Part shown: positions 13,587 to 24,600 of the stretch, piece by piece
How positions within the stretch are numbered: position 1 is the first letter of the stretch
How the letters are laid out: every line of letters starts with the position of its first letter
From: Branchiostoma floridae
Lineage: Eukaryota > Chordata > Leptocardii > Amphioxiformes > Branchiostomatidae
Direction of reading: 5' to 3'
NCBI RefSeq assembly: GCF_000003815.2
Contig: NC_049982.1
Location: 33,213,494 to 33,277,493, forward strand
Length of the DNA: 64,000 nucleotides
Notes under the pieces: generated by a model
Told to the model about the DNA's origin: nothing
What the model saw: only the letters and a program-made list of their open reading frames with translations
The model's database searches: none
Position numbers and translations under genes: made by a program

Positions 13587-14019
13587 TAGGGCTGGGTATC
13601 GGTACAGCGTACCGGTACAAAACCGGTTTTTCTTATTGGACCGGTCCAGAAAAACCGGACCTGAAAAAATTAGGTGGACCGGATGTTGGACCGATTAGAA
13701 AATTAACAGATTATTTTATCAGTCATTCACATGTTTTGGTGCTTGCATGTGGAAGAAAATAACAAGAGTGAAGTAGAGGAGAGTTTATAGTAAATTTCTA
13801 CCAAGTTTTACAGCCAATCGTACAGGTGCAGTTAGCGTTGTAGGATTTTAAAACGCCAGTGTAAGTCTAATACTCCACCAAACAGATTTCTTTGTAGTGA
13901 AATGGACCATGGTATGAGTCATACTGCATCAGGTCCAGGTTCAGGTCCGGACCTGGACCTGATCCTTTGGACCTGAACCGGACCTGGACCTGAATTTCCT
14001 GTACCGGTACCCAGCCCTA
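13587..14019. mobile_element. hAT MITE with 8-bp target duplication
   Basis: The ends TAGGGCTGGGTA and TACCCAGCCCTA are inverted repeats. ATGTACAC occurs immediately outside on both sides (13579-13586 and 14020-14027). An 8-bp target duplication with this terminus is diagnostic of hAT superfamily insertion. The interior has GGACCGG/CCGGTCC palindromic blocks and no transposase. Confidence 0.92.
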
Positions 14020-14510
14020 ATGTACACCCTTGAGTGACTTTTGTCAAGCTTGTAACAATCCTTTTCTCGCGGCGGCCTGCCTAGTGCCGGGCGGCGTGCA
14101 TGCTGAAGCCACGAGAGCCCTGCCCCGCACACGGAATGATTAATGATGTTCTAATGAAGTGAAGAAAGCAGTAGGTGTAGAGCTGCTGGTAAGTGCATGT
14201 AATGACACGCGTTGCTAAACTTTGCTCTACAACAGGAACTCAGAGGGGGTGTACTTCAAGACCTTTGCCGAAAACCTCAGAGTTATTTTACCATACTGAA
14301 CTGTGTCAACGATTTCTGAATATAGGGTACATCCCGCCACAGAACTACTGATGGCGGGGCGATGGAGATGTCTCTAGACGTCTAGTCGAGTAAAAAAGAA
14401 CTCAAGCTTTCAAGACATTATTTGCTCTCTTGTTCCCGATGGGAGCGTTACCAGAAAGTACTTAGCATTGTGTAGAAAGCAACGCCGCTAGCTGCTATGC
14501 TATGACACTA

Positions 14511-14746
14511 ACGGTGCACTCTCATTGCACTTGCGTCAAGCTTGCGTCACTGTGGGGTTCGTTCACTGCGTCACTGTTTTGTTATTTTCTCCGATTTTGG
14601 TATAATTTAGATATTGCGTAGTACGTAAAAGTATGACTTAGAAGACAACAAAATACACCAAAAAGTAAGAAAATTCGTTCTTTATCTCTGAAATTCAAAA
14701 TCCGCAGTGACGCAAGCATGACGCAAGTGCTGTGAGAGTGCATTTA
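14511..14746. mobile_element. MITE, GGTGCACTCTCACTG family (236 bp)
   Basis: The left end GGTGCACTCTCATTGCAC is matched by GTGCTGTGAGAGTGCATTTA on the right. Further in, GCGTCAAGCTTGCGTCACTG pairs with CAGTGACGCAAGCATGACGC. The interior matches the 8318 copy. Confidence 0.75.
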
Positions 14747-15961
14747 CAGCTTTTGTGACTTTGTTACCAAGCATATTGAAATCCCCATACAGACTTATTA
14801 GTGATTGGGAACGTAGGAGGCACTCGTCATAGCTGGCTAGACAACTGTTCTCTGTCACTCAGTGCCAGGCACTATCAGAGTGCCCCAATGTTTGACCTTA
14901 TAAGCTTTCCATCGCATTAGATTACAGGTACCGGTTGTAGCACACAGAACTTCACAACTACCTGGCCCGAATTTCCAACTGTTTTTGATATGACTGTCTG
15001 GAGCCAAGGTCCTCAAAAAGTCCTGGTTTGTAAACCAGTGATGTGTTTAACAATTCCACATTCTTGTTTTTCATCTTCACATGGAAAGCCAGCATTGTAG
15101 GGAACTGAACATTGAACGCGTAAAGGTAATATCTCGCTGCACTTTGGGTATTGGTGCGTCACTGTGGGGTTCGTCATCACAGATGAACCTTCACGGAACC
15201 TAGAGGTATACCGCTACGGACTCTCTCTACTCGCTGTACGGGGTAAGCCGTGTCGCCCGTACTGGCTCGTACGGGGGGCGAATCAGTGCACAGACCGATA
15301 GCAGAGAAAGTTCAATATGCACCAAGAGTTCTACGGCGTGTTTGTGCTCCCAAATCCGTTGGATTCCGTACGATTTCGTACGGGGGCGGTTCTTACCACG
15401 TACCTTCCAAAAGATCGCCCACGTGCGGCTGGTTGTGCCCTTACAAATGTAGCTTAACACACCAATATGAATAAAATAGAGATAAAATTGCAGAATGACG
15501 TACATTTTGTAGGTCGAGGATACAAAGTTTAGTTATAAACGTCCAATATACCTTAGTTAATTGAAAGCTTAAACTCTTTAAATCTTTGAAATAGGATGAA
15601 TATCAGGCTATAATTTTCGCACAAAATGTGTTTCAAAACGAAAAAGAAAACAGATATTCTGGCATCCAGTAAAGTTGGCCGTCTACCTCCAAAAAGTAAA
15701 CAAACACACCTAATATGTTACGTTGTTAATAGAGTGTTGGATGACTGGTTGTTATTTGAAAATCAACAAACTCACAGGCAATGACCGGTAGTTATCATCA
15801 TTACGGTAGCACCTTTATGTCCAGGTAACGTTAGCAAAAGCAGTGTCTGACAATTGCAATTCATTCCTGTCTGATGGATTAAAAGCGTCACCTAGCATTC
15901 ATCATTAAACTGCAAGAATTGCGTTCTGGCATAGCCAAAAAGCACTTTGTTGTACACTTTG

Positions 15962-15965
<4 letters not shown>
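14747..15965. other. Stretch without a recognised gene
   Basis: A fragment related to the GGTGCACTCTCACTG MITE family occurs at about 15136-15176 (TGCGTCACTGTGGGGTTCGT). Between 15230 and 15400 the word CGTACGGGG recurs. No exon was recognised. Confidence 0.35.
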
Positions 15966-15999
<34 letters not shown>

Positions 16000-16173
16000 G
16001 TGCTTGTGTCCGTGCCTATGTGTTGTGTTGTGTGTTTGTGCGCGCTCGCGCGCGTGTGTGTGTATGTTTCTGTGCTTTTGTGTGTGTGGTGTTTCTGTGC
16101 GTTTGTGTGTGTGTTTGTGTGCGTTTATGTGCGTGTGTGCGTGCGTGTTTATGTGTGTATGTTTGTGTGCGTT

Positions 16174-16209
<36 letters not shown>

Positions 16210-16496
16210 GGTAAGTTTGTGTGTATGTGCGTGTGTTCGTGTTCTGTGTTTGTGCGCGTGTGTTTGTGTGCGTTTATGTGTGTGTGCCGGTTTGTGTGCG
16301 TTTATGTGTGTGTATGTGCGCGCGCGTTTGTGTGCGTTTGTGTATGTTTGCATGCGTTTGTGTGTGTGTGTGCACATGTGTGTGTTTATGTGTGTGTGTG
16401 CGTGCGTGTTTATGTGTTTGTGTGTGTTGGCACGTTTATGTGTGTGCATGTTTGTGTGCGTTTATGTATGTGTATGTGTATTTGTGTGTATGTGTG
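15966..16496 (+). repeat. Long imperfect (GT)n microsatellite
   Basis: This is about 530 bp of GT repeats interrupted by GC, TT and TAT steps, with several GCGCGCG runs. All six frames are open over long distances because the sequence is simple; none is a gene. Alternating purine-pyrimidine DNA of this length can adopt Z-form. Confidence 0.95.
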
Positions 16497-16510
16497 ATAT
16501 TAGATACAGA

Positions 16511-18568
16511 TACACATAGCCGAATTTAGCTCCCGAACACCAGCCGACCCTTAGCCGACTCAGGTCGGCTGGTGTTCGGGAGCAGTCTGACCACGCCTAT
16601 CTTTTAGCGCCGAACATGTCCCGAACATGTCCCAACCATCTCCCGACCAGTAAATGACTTACTCTCGACTGTGTCCCGAATGCTAATTAACCTATTACCA
16701 ACCATACCGACCTCTAGCCGCAGACTGCCGAATCACTCCTGACTGATTCCCTACCGATTGTGACCCTCTTAAGCCCCCTTTACAAATCAATAATCTAGCT
16801 CGGCCTAGTTGTTGCCGAGCTCCAAATGGACATTTTCGGCCGGAGTATGACCGGCGTTTGGGCGATTATGAGGGCCTCGACCGATTTTTAGCAGCTCGGT
16901 CGGCGTTTGCGGGGCACTTGCAGCTGCGCTTAATTTCAGCGAGGCCTCGGCGGCGAGTGTTGAGCTCGGAGAGCTCGTCAATGGGTTGCCTGTAGCTCGA
17001 CCGGAGCTTGTCCGAGCAATGGCCAAGACTTGGCCAATACTCGGGAGGCTACCCTACGTTTTTTTACTCTTTTTTTTCGGTCGGAGTTTGCCCGAACTCT
17101 TCGGCCTCGCGCCAGACTCGTTCGGGCTTCCTGCAATAGCCGGACGATATTCCGTCCAACTTTTAACAAGTTTAGCTTGCTTTGGGCGAGCTTTGTGCTG
17201 GTGTCGCTGGGAGCTTGGGAGGGCTCCGGCAGAATTTTAAATGTCACCTAATCAATTTTTAAATTGATTACCTGTGTTGAACACGTGCCTTTGTTTTGGG
17301 CTTTCATCTTAAGTAAAGTTTGTTCCGAAATATAAGATAAATAAAGACTACTGTATGCACTTTTCTACGAAAGCTGCGTACAGTTAATAATGTAAGACGT
17401 TTGGACACCAAGACAGTACTTCCTATTCATTTTTTGCTATAGCTTTGAATGTGTGAGATCACATATAATTCTTCATGTCTGATGGCTTCCAGTCTAAAAC
17501 TCGGACGGCTCTTGCTGGCCTTCGCTCGAGGTTCGCCCAAGGCTCGCCCGAGGTTCGCCCGAGTTAAGCTTTGTCAAAATTATTGTATTATGCTGAATAA
17601 GACTGGTCTGTTCACTTTGTGGCTCTTGTGGTAGTTTTTGGATTGGTGTATCACAACATTCCTGTTGATAGTATCGTTTTCAGTGTGTTCATTCACCCCA
17701 CTCAGGTCCTACATATATCCCGCAACTCAGAAATTAAATTTTACACAAATACTCAGCTTTTTACAAGGTTTGTCAGTTCTGACTTCGTCCATGTTCAAGA
17801 CATAAAAAATCTCATTAACAAATTATAATCAGTTGTGTTGGACGGACGTCGGACGGGCTCCGTCCATTTGTAAAGGGGGCAGATTTTCAGCGAAAAATAC
17901 AGCCGATACTCGGGCGATGTTGAAATTCGGCGAGCTCTGGCCGATCTACAAATTCGGCCGGCGTCCGCATGAATTGTAAAGCCGGCTTTACGACTTGAAA
18001 TGGACATAATCAGCGATTTTCTAAAAAGTAGCCATTTTCATTTTTCATCAAAATAATCCTTTCTTCTATTATGTAAACATCACCAAGAGATCAAATTTGG
18101 ATCACAGATAGCTCTAATATGGTATTTATGCTTGTTTTTGCTTTTGGCTGGATGTCGGTCGTGTGAAGTTCGGGGGTGATTCGCCTACGCCCTGGTAATG
18201 GTAATTTTTCTTGGGATTGAGTTAGCAGAGGTTTGTCTACGGGTTTCGGGTGAATCGTTGGTAGGTTGAAAACAAGCGGGGAGTATTTATCAGTGTTTAT
18301 GGCTTGGTTAAACAGTTAAAATTTGACTGCTGAGTTACTCCCGAACACCAGCCGAACACTAGCCGACCATGCCGAACACCAGCCGACCACCAACCGACCC
18401 ATTCCAGACCAGCCATTCAGAGCCGAATGTTTTGAACAGCCGAACACCAGCCGACTCACCCGAACGCCAGCCGACTTACCCGAACGCCAGCCGACTAGCT
18501 CCCGAATCACTCCGAAACCATAGTCGGGAGAGAGTCGGGAGCCAAATTCGGCTATGTGTAACCTAGGC
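16511..18568. mobile_element. TIR element with ACACATAGCCGAATTT ends
   Basis: The left end TACACATAGCCGAATTTAGC is mirrored at 18541-18568 (GCCAAATTCGGCTATGTGTA then ACCTAGGCA). Both ends carry arrays of CCCGAACACCAGCCGAC-type words. Copies with the same ends occur at 41880-42270 and 57785-58500. A second TIR element is nested inside (16773-17993). No transposase frame was recognised. Confidence 0.7.
16773..17993. mobile_element. Nested TIR element
   Basis: AAGCCCCCTTTACAAATCA at the left pairs with the right end TGAATTGTAAAGCCGGCTT. A second match, ATTTGTAAAGGGGGC, lies at about 17866-17880. The outer element is interrupted here: its usual continuation ACCGATTG..GACCCT..GACTTGAAATGGACATAATC is split between 16772 and 17994. 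The interior is rich in CTCGGCC/GGCCGAG words. Small open frames (16805-17251) look non-coding. Confidence 0.6.
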
Positions 18569-18645
18569 ATTAGAAACACGGCCCATCCCCCGGGCATTTC
18601 CTTCTTAATAGGGCACATGTATAACGTCGTACAATGAGGCACATG
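18569..18645 (-). repeat. Repeat shared with the 5' flank of gene A
   Basis: The minus strand reads CATTGTACGACGTTATACAT, GTGCCCTATTAAGAAGGAAA, TGCCCGGGGGATGGGCCGTG. The plus strand at 26850-26912 carries the same text with few changes. The origin is unknown; it may be the end of an old mobile element. Confidence 0.65.
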
Positions 18646-18689
18646 CAGAGAGAATGTGGAGAAATGACCCTTTCATATACCATTCCATT

Positions 18690-19190
18690 CACCAATAAGA
18701 CACAGGCAAGACTATGTCGTATGAATAGCTATTACCTCTATGACAAATGGACCGTCTGTCCGTGTGTGTGTTAATGTTTAGTTTCCGAATGTTTGTGGTA
18801 AGCATTAAGTTTACAACTTCTGGATAAATTGTAATGATATTATGTATGTCGATCGGGATTTGGAAAGCAAAGGTCAAGTTTGATTTTGGCCCTCCTAGTT
18901 TGTGACCTTGGTAAGTCTGTATTAAATTTTGTATCATTTGTCCGTGGATGCAATGGTCTTGATATTTTGGTGGCAGCTAGCCTTTGTTGGAAGAGAGAAG
19001 CTGTGTCGGTTTTGCCACCTAGCAGCTTGCTCTGGCACTGCAGGTGCATGTTTTACTAAAGAACTAAACAAAATTTCCATGATATTCAGTATGCAGGTAG
19101 TTTCCATAGAGATGTACACAATGACATGACGATTGTGCAAATTAGGACATGATTTGCATAATTAAGACAAAAATTCTGTAATTTTGGCGT
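18690..19190 (-). repeat. Dispersed repeat, TGCATAAT family fragment
   Basis: This minus-strand fragment resembles the copies at 27.3 and 50.2 kb. Landmarks are GGCCCTCCTAGTTTGTGACC, GCCACCTAGCAGCTTGCTCT, a paired GATTTGCATAATT motif near 19150, and TAGTTTCCATAGAGATGTAC. It has no coding capacity. Confidence 0.5.
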
Positions 19191-19791
19191 TTTCCATGAT
19201 TGGCCTTGATGCATAGCAGGTGACAGATACCCATTATGGACATAAGAGTGTAATGTGCATAAATTTGAAAGTGTAATAATTCCATAGTGGTAAATAGTAT
19301 GGATTACCGACTTGAATGGCGTGTGTAAGCTTAGATTGATGTAATTTTTCATAAGTCTTTCTTACACTGTTTTAAATTTGATAAGGTAGAATAGACTTGA
19401 TAAAGATGTTTACAAGCAAAACTAACAGTTTCCCACCTTTCCCCGATTTTTAATTGCAAATGCGCTGAAAAGAGCCTAAATCTTATGACGTGGACGTTTC
19501 CTCTTTTGGTATCTTGAATTTTTACGTATCGCTAGTGACGTCAGTTCAAACAAACGAATGTGAATCGACCATGAGTCATCAACTGCCTTGATTAAATCCG
19601 GCTTTCATTTCTCGAATTCCAGCTATGAAACTGTTATTTCTTTTAAAACATCCATGTAGAATACATTGGACCCTAAAATGCAGCGGATTGTTATCTTGGA
19701 TTCTTTTCGTGTCATCACAGTGACTTCGGATAAACACACAAATTACTAAGAAATGATCATGCTTCATGAACTGCCGTAATGGCCGAGAGGA

Positions 19792-21698
19792 TTATATGTT
19801 TGATTTGAAATCAGGAGGACCATCACCACCATCAGCAGTTTGATATACTCCTCCTGTCCCGCCATCAGCGACTTGATCTGCTTCTCCTGACTCACCATCG
19901 ATATCTTGGTCTGCTCCTCCCAACCAACCATCAGCGACTTGTTCTTTTCCTCCCAACCAACCATCAGCGACTTGTTCTTTTCCTCCCAACCAACCATCAG
20001 TGACTTGTTCTTCTCCTCCCAACCAACCATCAGTGACTTGTTCTTCTCCTCCCAACCAACCATCAGCGACTTGTTCTTCTCCTCCCAACCAACCATCAGT
20101 GACTTGTTCTTCTCCTCCCAACCAACCATCAGTGACTTGTTCTTCTCCTCCCAACCAGACATCAGCGACTTGTTCTTCTCCTCCCAAACAACCATCAGTG
20201 ACTTGTTCTTCTCCTCCCAAGCAACCATGAGTGACTTGTGCTTCTCCTCCCGAACAAGCATCAGCGACTTGTTCTTCTCCTCNNNNNNNNNNNNNNNNNN
20301 NNNNNNNNNNNNNNNNNNNNNNNNNNNNNNNNNNNNNNNNNNNNNNNNNNNNNNNNNNNNNNNNNNNNNNNNNNNNNNNNNNNNNNNNNNNNNNNNNNNN
20401 NNNNNNNNNNNNNNNNNNNNNNNNNNNNNNNNNNNNNNNNNNNNNNNNNNNNNNNNNNNNNNNNNNNNNNNNNNNNNNNNNNNNNNNNNNNNNNNNNNNN
20501 NNNNNNNNTCCTCCTGTTCCATTACCAGCGACTCGTTCTACTCCTCCTGTTCCATTATTAACGACTTGTTCTGCTCCTCCTGTTCCATTATTAGCGACTT
20601 GTTCTGCTCCTCCTGTTCCATTATTAGCGACTTGTTCTGCTCCTCCTGTTCCATTATTAGCGACTTGTTCTGCTCCTCCTGTTCCATTACCAACGACTTG
20701 TTCTGCTCCTCCTGTTCCATTATTAACGACTTGTTCTGCTTCTCCTGTTCCATTATTAGCGACTTGTTCTGCTCCTCCTGTTCCATTATTAGCGACTCGT
20801 TCTGCTCCTCCTGTTCCATTACCAGCGACTTGTTCTGCTCCTCCTGTTCCATTATTAGCGACTCGTTCTGCTCCTCCTGTTCCATTATTAGCGACTTGTT
20901 CTGCTCCTCCTGTTCCATTATTAGCGACTTGTTCTGCTCCTCCTGTTCCATTATTAGCGACTTGTTCTGCTTCTCCTGTTCCATTATTAGCGACTTGTTC
21001 TGCTCCTCCTGTTCCATTATTAGCGACTTGTTCTGCTCCTCCTGTTCCATTATTAGCGACTCGTTCTGCTCCTCCTGTTCCATTATTAGCGACTTGTTCT
21101 GCTCCTCCTGTTCCATTATTAGCGACTTGTTCTACTCCTCCTGTTCCATTGCCAGCGACTTGTTCTGCTCCTCCTGTTCCATTACCAGCGACTTGTTCTG
21201 CTCCTCCTGTTCCATTATTAGCGACTTGTTCTACTCCTCCTGTTCCATTGCCAGCGACTTGTTCTGTTCCTCCTGACTCACCATCAGTGACTTGTTCTTC
21301 TCCTCCTGACTCACCATAAGCGACTTGATCTGCTCCTCCTGACTCACCATAAGCGACTTGTTCTTCTCCTCCTGACTCACCATCAGCGACTTGATCTGCT
21401 ACTCCCGACCAACCATCAGCGACTTGTTCTTCTCCTCCTGACTCACCATAAGTGACTTGTTCTTCTCCTCCTGACTCGCCATCAGTGACTTGTTCTTCTC
21501 CTCCTGACTTACCATCAGCGACTTGTTCTGCTCCTCCCGACCAACCATCAGTGACTTGTTCTTCTCCTCCTGACTTACCATCTACTCCACCGTTTTCATC
21601 GACGTCTCCCTTATCTTCACCCATTTGCTTTTCTCCTCCCCATTCCTGTCTGAAGTCTTCCCCTTGGTCTAACAGCCAAGCGCCGTCATCTTCATAAT
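19792..21698 (-). repeat. Gene A terminal exon: 33-bp coding minisatellite
   Basis: After a short unique lead (YEDDGAWLLDQGEDF) the frame consists of 11-residue repeats. Types are GGEEQVTDGES near the start, GGAEQVANNGT in the middle (20513-21262, 23 or so copies), and GGEEQVADGWL toward the end. It closes with PPDFKSNI and a stop. The middle type carries N-G-T in each copy, a potential N-glycosylation sequon. The reading frame is the same on both sides of the internal gap. Opposite-strand and off-frame openings in this block are by-products of the repeat. Confidence 0.88.
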
Positions 21699-24600
21699 CT
21701 ATTGGAAACAGATGAACATTTGAGCAATTGCTATTCAAACACAAAACAATGTAGGATATATGTCTCAATAACAGTGTTCAAGTATAGCATAGTCATTTTC
21801 ATGAGAATGACATCTGCTACTATGACACCAAACACTGGCGAAATTTGCTGTTACTCTGCAGTCTTTCGAAAACACTGACTTAAGGCTTCTTAAAAGATTT
21901 ACCCCAAAAAGAGTCCTCTTCCGATACGTTGACGCCTAGCTTCTTGAAGAAATGGTTCGTCCTCGCGTATTTGTCTTCTTCTTCCTCATCTATAGCTTCC
22001 TCTGCTGCCTCATCAAGCCATGGATCCTCTGTACAACAAAGCGCACGGCATGATCCATCGTTTGATGTTGTGCTGAGTCACAGCCATAAACACTAAGTAT
22101 AGATACCGTATACAAGTATACATGTATAGCTATTGCATTATTAAATCCACACGTTCGACTAATTGGGGAAATCTTTCGGACAAAACAACAGTTTTACATC
22201 TCGATCCGCATGGAAACTCGTTCTTGCGCTAGCTTAACATGGAAACTCGTTCTTGCTGTTAAGCTGATTAAGCTTCTTAAAAGATTTATCCCAACAATAG
22301 TCCTTAAAACAGCTTAACAGCATCCCAAAAAGGAATGATGGCAGATCTTGCCTATTCAGTTACGTTATATAGACCATGATCAAGTATACACGGGTCCTAA
22401 ATATAGTAGACCTTATAGAGTTTTTCTCTGACCCAAACACAAAAGGAAAGGTAGTCCTACCAATCGTTAGCCTAATTCAGTTTCATTTAAAGACGTTACA
22501 AGCAAATAACGAAACGAAATACTTCTTTTCCTAGCCCCCATAGCAGGCTCCCTGGGGCCTTTGTGCTCATAATACACTTTTGCTGGCCATTCCTTTTTGT
22601 ACTGGGTCGCTGATTCACCGGCCTTTGCTGATCTATTGGCCCCGCGGATCAGCAAAGGCCGGCAATCAGCGACCCAGTACAAAATGAAATGGCCAGCAAA
22701 AGTGTATTGTGAGCCAGAAAAGGCCCCAGAGAGCCTGCTATGGAGGCTATTCTTTTATTCTTTTCCCACCTTGCAGTAAGTATTCTGGAACATTTGCTCC
22801 AAGATGGTTCCAAAACTTTTTCTCCTCTTCTAGACCTTCCTCCCCCGGATCCAGCTCCGTTAGGTTCTTGTCTTGCCATTCGTTATCTAGTGTAATAAAT
22901 AGCAGGATAAAGGCTCGAATTTCTTTGTTGTTTTTTCTCTCAAATTTGCAAAGTCCCACTTGATATGAAGCAAATAAGAGGCACAATCAACACTGTCACC
23001 ATTTCCCGCAACACCTATAATTCTAATGTTTTATGAAAGATCCACCACAACATTAGTATTGGTTGATGGCTCAGGATAAACTTTAGCCACGGATAAAATA
23101 TTAATGGCAAATGTTACAAACACGCACTGTAAAACAGTACCGCTAATCAACAGAGGTGATAACATATACATAGTCGAAGATATGTTCACTTTGTCTTTTG
23201 TATCTGTATGATTTGCTATATTTATTTTAGACCAACGTTCACAACAACCTCCAAGTCAACACAATAACTGGCAGCTACCAAAAAAGTGGCCTGGATGCTG
23301 GAATTCCGAAAGTCAAACTCACCAATTTTGCTGTCTATAGCGTTGCGGATTTCGTTTATCTCGTCTAATAAGGCCCTGGCTTGCTCTTCGCCGAAAGTAT
23401 CGAAGAGAAGGGCTCGAACTGTGTGGAAGCAAGGGGAGTCATGCATTTTGATTTGTATCTTCATTAAAAAAAATACACATATTCATTGTTAGCCATAATC
23501 GATTTCTGAATGATTAGATTGTCTAGATTCACCTTTATGATACAGTACACCATAAATATGTCTAATTTGATATAGATGTAGTAGAAGGTATTTTCAACTT
23601 ACACCGCTGTTGTAGATCTGGCGGCAGGTTCATCACGTCTGTAGCAAGCTCTTCTATTCCATACTGTGTTTTTTCATCTGAAAGAAAAGAAAGCATGACA
23701 GGTCACCAATACATGAAATCACGGGACACCTCTTCATACCTTTGGAGACAGTCAATCTATCTTTCAATCAATCGATATGTATCGATACATTCCAATCTCT
23801 ATAGTTTGTCATTGTCGTGCTGGATGGTCAATCCTGAATCTTGCTAGGCAAATTTGAATTTGCCATTATGTGATTTCAGTCACATGATCATGACCATTGG
23901 GCACATGCAAATTTATTGAATTTACCAACATTGCGCATTGCAATATCAATCATTTTCGATTTGACTTTGGCAGGGACAGGGTCAGCGGAATTTTGAGACG
24001 ATCGCGACAACGTTTCTTGGTGAGAAAGATAAGTGGGTATAGAAATCATTTGTAACTGAAAACATTTTCTCTATAGTGGCCACCTGTCTATAGCGGCCAC
24101 ATTTCTCCAGCCCCTTGAGTGGCCGCTATAGACAAGTTTGACTGTACATACATGTACTGGTAGTAGTTTCCGCACACCTTCTTCCATTGGGTCCGCTCCG
24201 GTCTCCACGTCCTCAACCACAATTTCAAACGCCTCCGCCTCCTCCTCGTCTACCCATAATTCCTCTGCTAGGTCATCGATCTCTAGAACAAAGAATAGTT
24301 TCGCGATTCTGTCAATGATTTGATAATGGCACCTATGTTCATCTACTAGAATTCTTTCAGAAAAAACATGGGGGGTGCGTCTTGTCTGCCACATCTGGTA
24401 AATACCAGAAATAGTAAATACCTTAAATTTTGTATTTGACTCTACACACTGTATAGTGGATGAGTGCTTCAGTGTCCACTAGTGTAGTTTCCGGCAGGGT
24501 TTGGAAACTTCATAGCCTGTAGATGTAATATTACCGATTTGTAAGCATTCTAGTGGCTTTTCATAAAATACTGAATCAACACCGAAGGCTTCCAAAAATG

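Noticed and set aside
15892-16529. Cys/Val- or His/Thr-repeat proteins
   Set aside because: These are translations of a (GT)n microsatellite. The same holds for the frames at 36079-36524.
19906-21319. Long plus-strand open frames (SSQPTISDLFF and PPVPLLATCSA types)
   Set aside because: They are mirror or off-frame readings of the gene A 33-bp repeat. The minus-strand frame continues from a spliced exon with matching phase and has a proper lead and end.
19845-21590. CRISPR array
   Set aside because: The 33-bp units are contiguous without unique spacers and lie inside a eukaryotic coding exon. The same applies to 45826-47023 and 56441-56803.
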